Shown here: positions 63,054 through 64,000 of the stretch, in pieces
Numbering within the stretch: the first letter of the stretch is position 1
Layout: each line of letters starts with the position of its first letter
Origin: Pseudomonadales bacterium
Lineage (GTDB): Bacteria; Pseudomonadota; Gammaproteobacteria; Pseudomonadales; Ketobacteraceae
NCBI GenBank assembly: GCA_020062665.1
Contig: JAGUVW010000008.1
Location: 241,823 to 305,822 of the forward strand
DNA: 64,000 nt
Direction of reading: 5' to 3'
Made by a program: the position numbers and the translations under genes
Notes under the pieces: model-generated
The model's input: the letters and a program-made list of their open reading frames with translations, nothing else
Database searches by the model: none
What the model was told of the DNA's origin: nothing

Positions 63054-63955
63054 TCAATACAACTGCTCCCGCATCAGACGAAATCGAAGTATCCATCTTT
63101 GGGCCTGGGGTTGGTGAATGCATTGTCTTTCACGCTGGTCTGGACGAATGGTACATAGTTGATAGCTGCCTCAATCCCGACACCAAGCAGCCAATTGCAT
63201 TAGAGTATTTGCAGCAACTGGGCGTTGATTACAAAACGCAGGTAAAAGGCATATTCATTACCCATTTTCATTCGGATCATGTCATGGGTATTGCCAAGCT
63301 GATCGAAGAGTGCGTGAGCTCAGAATTGTTTTTCTCACATGCTTTGGCTGAACTGCCTGCTTTTATGCTCGCCTGTATGCACCTTGAGAGTACATCAGCT
63401 ATATCGACACCACTGAGTAAGACCTTTGCCGAATTTGCGAAGTGCATCGCAACGTTGAAAGCACACAATAGACCGTTTTCGCGTGTTAATGCAGGACGCA
63501 CCATATTCAACAAGACAAACCCGCTAGTAAGAAAACTCATCTGTTTGTCGCCAAGCAATGTCAGTGTTGAAATGGCCAATGCCAAGCTGGCGTCACTCAA
63601 CGATCCCGCATCGAAACTGATGCCGGGTATATCGCAATGCACCACTGAAAACCTGAACGCCATTGCGATTCACTTGTCGTTGGGAGACGTGAGCGTGTTG
63701 TTAGGCTCTGATCTGGAAGAGCATCACGGCAATGCAGAGGTGGGTTGGAGTGCTGTTATATCGGGCGGATATTACGAGAGCAACGAAATTCCAAAGTCAC
63801 ACGTATTCAAAGTGCCGCATCATGGATCGATCACCGGCCATCACGATCAGGTGTGGTCTGATTTGCTGGAATCAAAGCCAGTTTCAGTCCTGACGACCTA
63901 TAGCTGTCAACACCGACTGAAAACTGACCCACTTACCCCTGAATTGCCGAATTAA
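63044..63955 (+). CDS. MBL-fold metallo-hydrolase, 3' end broken by an insertion
   Basis: 303 residues as read. Metallo-beta-lactamase fold: substrate-side SIFGPGVGECIVFHAGLDEWYIVDS as in ComEC/Rec2-like MBL proteins, metal motif FITHFHSDHVMGIAKL (HxHxDH), a second Asp in VSVLLGSDLEEHHG and a late His in FKVPHHGSITGHHD. All zinc ligands for a two-metal site seem present. The coding sequence changes character after VLTTYS: the last residues (QHRLKTDPLTPELPN) come from the insertion-sequence end that begins near 63905. The native C-terminus is therefore lost or lies beyond the element. Third gene of the coupled operon. Confidence 0.75.
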   Translation: MPVINTTAPASDEIEVSIFGPGVGECIVFHAGLDEWYIVDSCLNPDTKQPIALEYLQQLGVDYKTQVKGIFITHFHSDHVMGIAKLIEECVSSELFFSHALAELPAFMLACMHLESTSAISTPLSKTFAEFAKCIATLKAHNRPFSRVNAGRTIFNKTNPLVRKLICLSPSNVSVEMANAKLASLNDPASKLMPGISQCTTENLNAIAIHLSLGDVSVLLGSDLEEHHGNAEVGWSAVISGGYYESNEIPKSHVFKVPHHGSITGHHDQVWSDLLESKPVSVLTTYSCQHRLKTDPLTPELPN

Positions 63956-64000
63956 AAATGACCCACCTGGATCAGTCGGGTTTACGGTTTTGGCGAATGA
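63905..64000. mobile_element. End of an IS21-family-like insertion sequence (partial)
   Basis: From TGTCAAC at 63905 the sequence has two spaced copies of a repeat, AAAACTGACCCAC (63920-63932) and AAAAATGACCCAC (63954-63966), 34 bases apart. Terminal TG and multiple internal copies of an AAAA-TGACCCAC-type repeat are typical of IS21-family ends, which bind the IstA transposase. The rest of the element is beyond the window. It interrupts the MBL-fold gene. Confidence 0.6.

Overview
The window reads as a chromosomal segment of a Gram-negative gammaproteobacterium, most probably near the Pseudomonadales (Pseudomonas/Alcanivorax-type organisms). The evidence is gene content: outer-membrane porin, lipoproteins, RimO, Grx4, GlpR/GlpK, CysTWA/CysB, MotY, RNase T, PiT. 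The rnt - motY - argG neighbourhood recalls Pseudomonas. Genus assignment is inference. Coding density is high and codon use is even from 1 to about 60.9 kb. The last 3 kb, after a tRNA-Asp gene, look different (lower G+C, larger gaps, an insertion-sequence end) and are read as accessory DNA.

Layout. 1-2.8 kb: two-component pair, an HDOD-GAF histidine kinase and a receiver-PAS regulator cut by the window edge. 3.2-8.8 kb: PIN-PhoH ATPase, 5'-nucleotidase YfbR, a bacterial cereblon-like CULT protein, a large unassigned lipoprotein and a coiled-coil protein. 9-12.6 kb: lysine degradation operon (2-oxoadipate dioxygenase/decarboxylase, saccharopine dehydrogenase family, aminoadipate-semialdehyde dehydrogenase). 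12.6-16.8 kb: CDF metal exporter behind a MerR-type promoter, ChrA, an AraC regulator, an AhpD-like protein and a TRL-like lipoprotein. 16.8-23.9 kb: RimO, an esterase and an SDR enzyme in tandem, tRNA-Gly, GlpR/GlpK and an RBBP9-type hydrolase. 23.9-30.3 kb: sulfate regulon, porin-sbp on one strand and cysTWA-cysB divergent. 30.3-35.5 kb: chemoreceptor and argD-argF followed by an orphan ABC ATPase. 35.7-41.2 kb: hydantoinase-B-type protein, molybdopterin oxidoreductase, Grx4 and a cytochrome P450. 41.3-50.6 kb: GGDEF-EAL protein, a small protein behind a CRP/Vfr-like site, a penicillin-acylase-family enzyme with an elaborate leader, AsnRS, an alpha/beta hydrolase and a histidine kinase. 50.9-53.4 kb: rubrerythrin - CCG-domain Fe-S protein - DUF3501 operon. 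53.4-60.6 kb: SlyD, PiT, a methyltransferase, RNase T, MotY, a Tag-like glycosylase and ArgG. 60.7-64 kb: tRNA-Val, tRNA-Asp, then a tightly coupled three-gene operon (unknown 228 aa - unknown 173 aa - MBL-fold hydrolase) whose last gene is broken by what looks like an IS21-family end.

The clearest functional groups are lysine catabolism (9.05-12.55 kb), sulfate uptake (23.95-30.3 kb), arginine synthesis (33.3-35.5 kb and argG at 59.1 kb) and the rubrerythrin operon. The best candidate for an undescribed system is the coupled operon at 61849-63955 in tRNA-adjacent accessory DNA. Its first two proteins are unrecognised and its third has an intact HxHxDH metal site. A defence role is a hypothesis from context only. 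Several leader elements also deserve attention: an intrinsic terminator inside the argD leader, nested inverted repeats reaching into the acylase ribosome-binding site, a perfect orphan anti-SD complement before the PhoH gene, and a MerR-type 19-bp-spacer promoter with no merR gene nearby.
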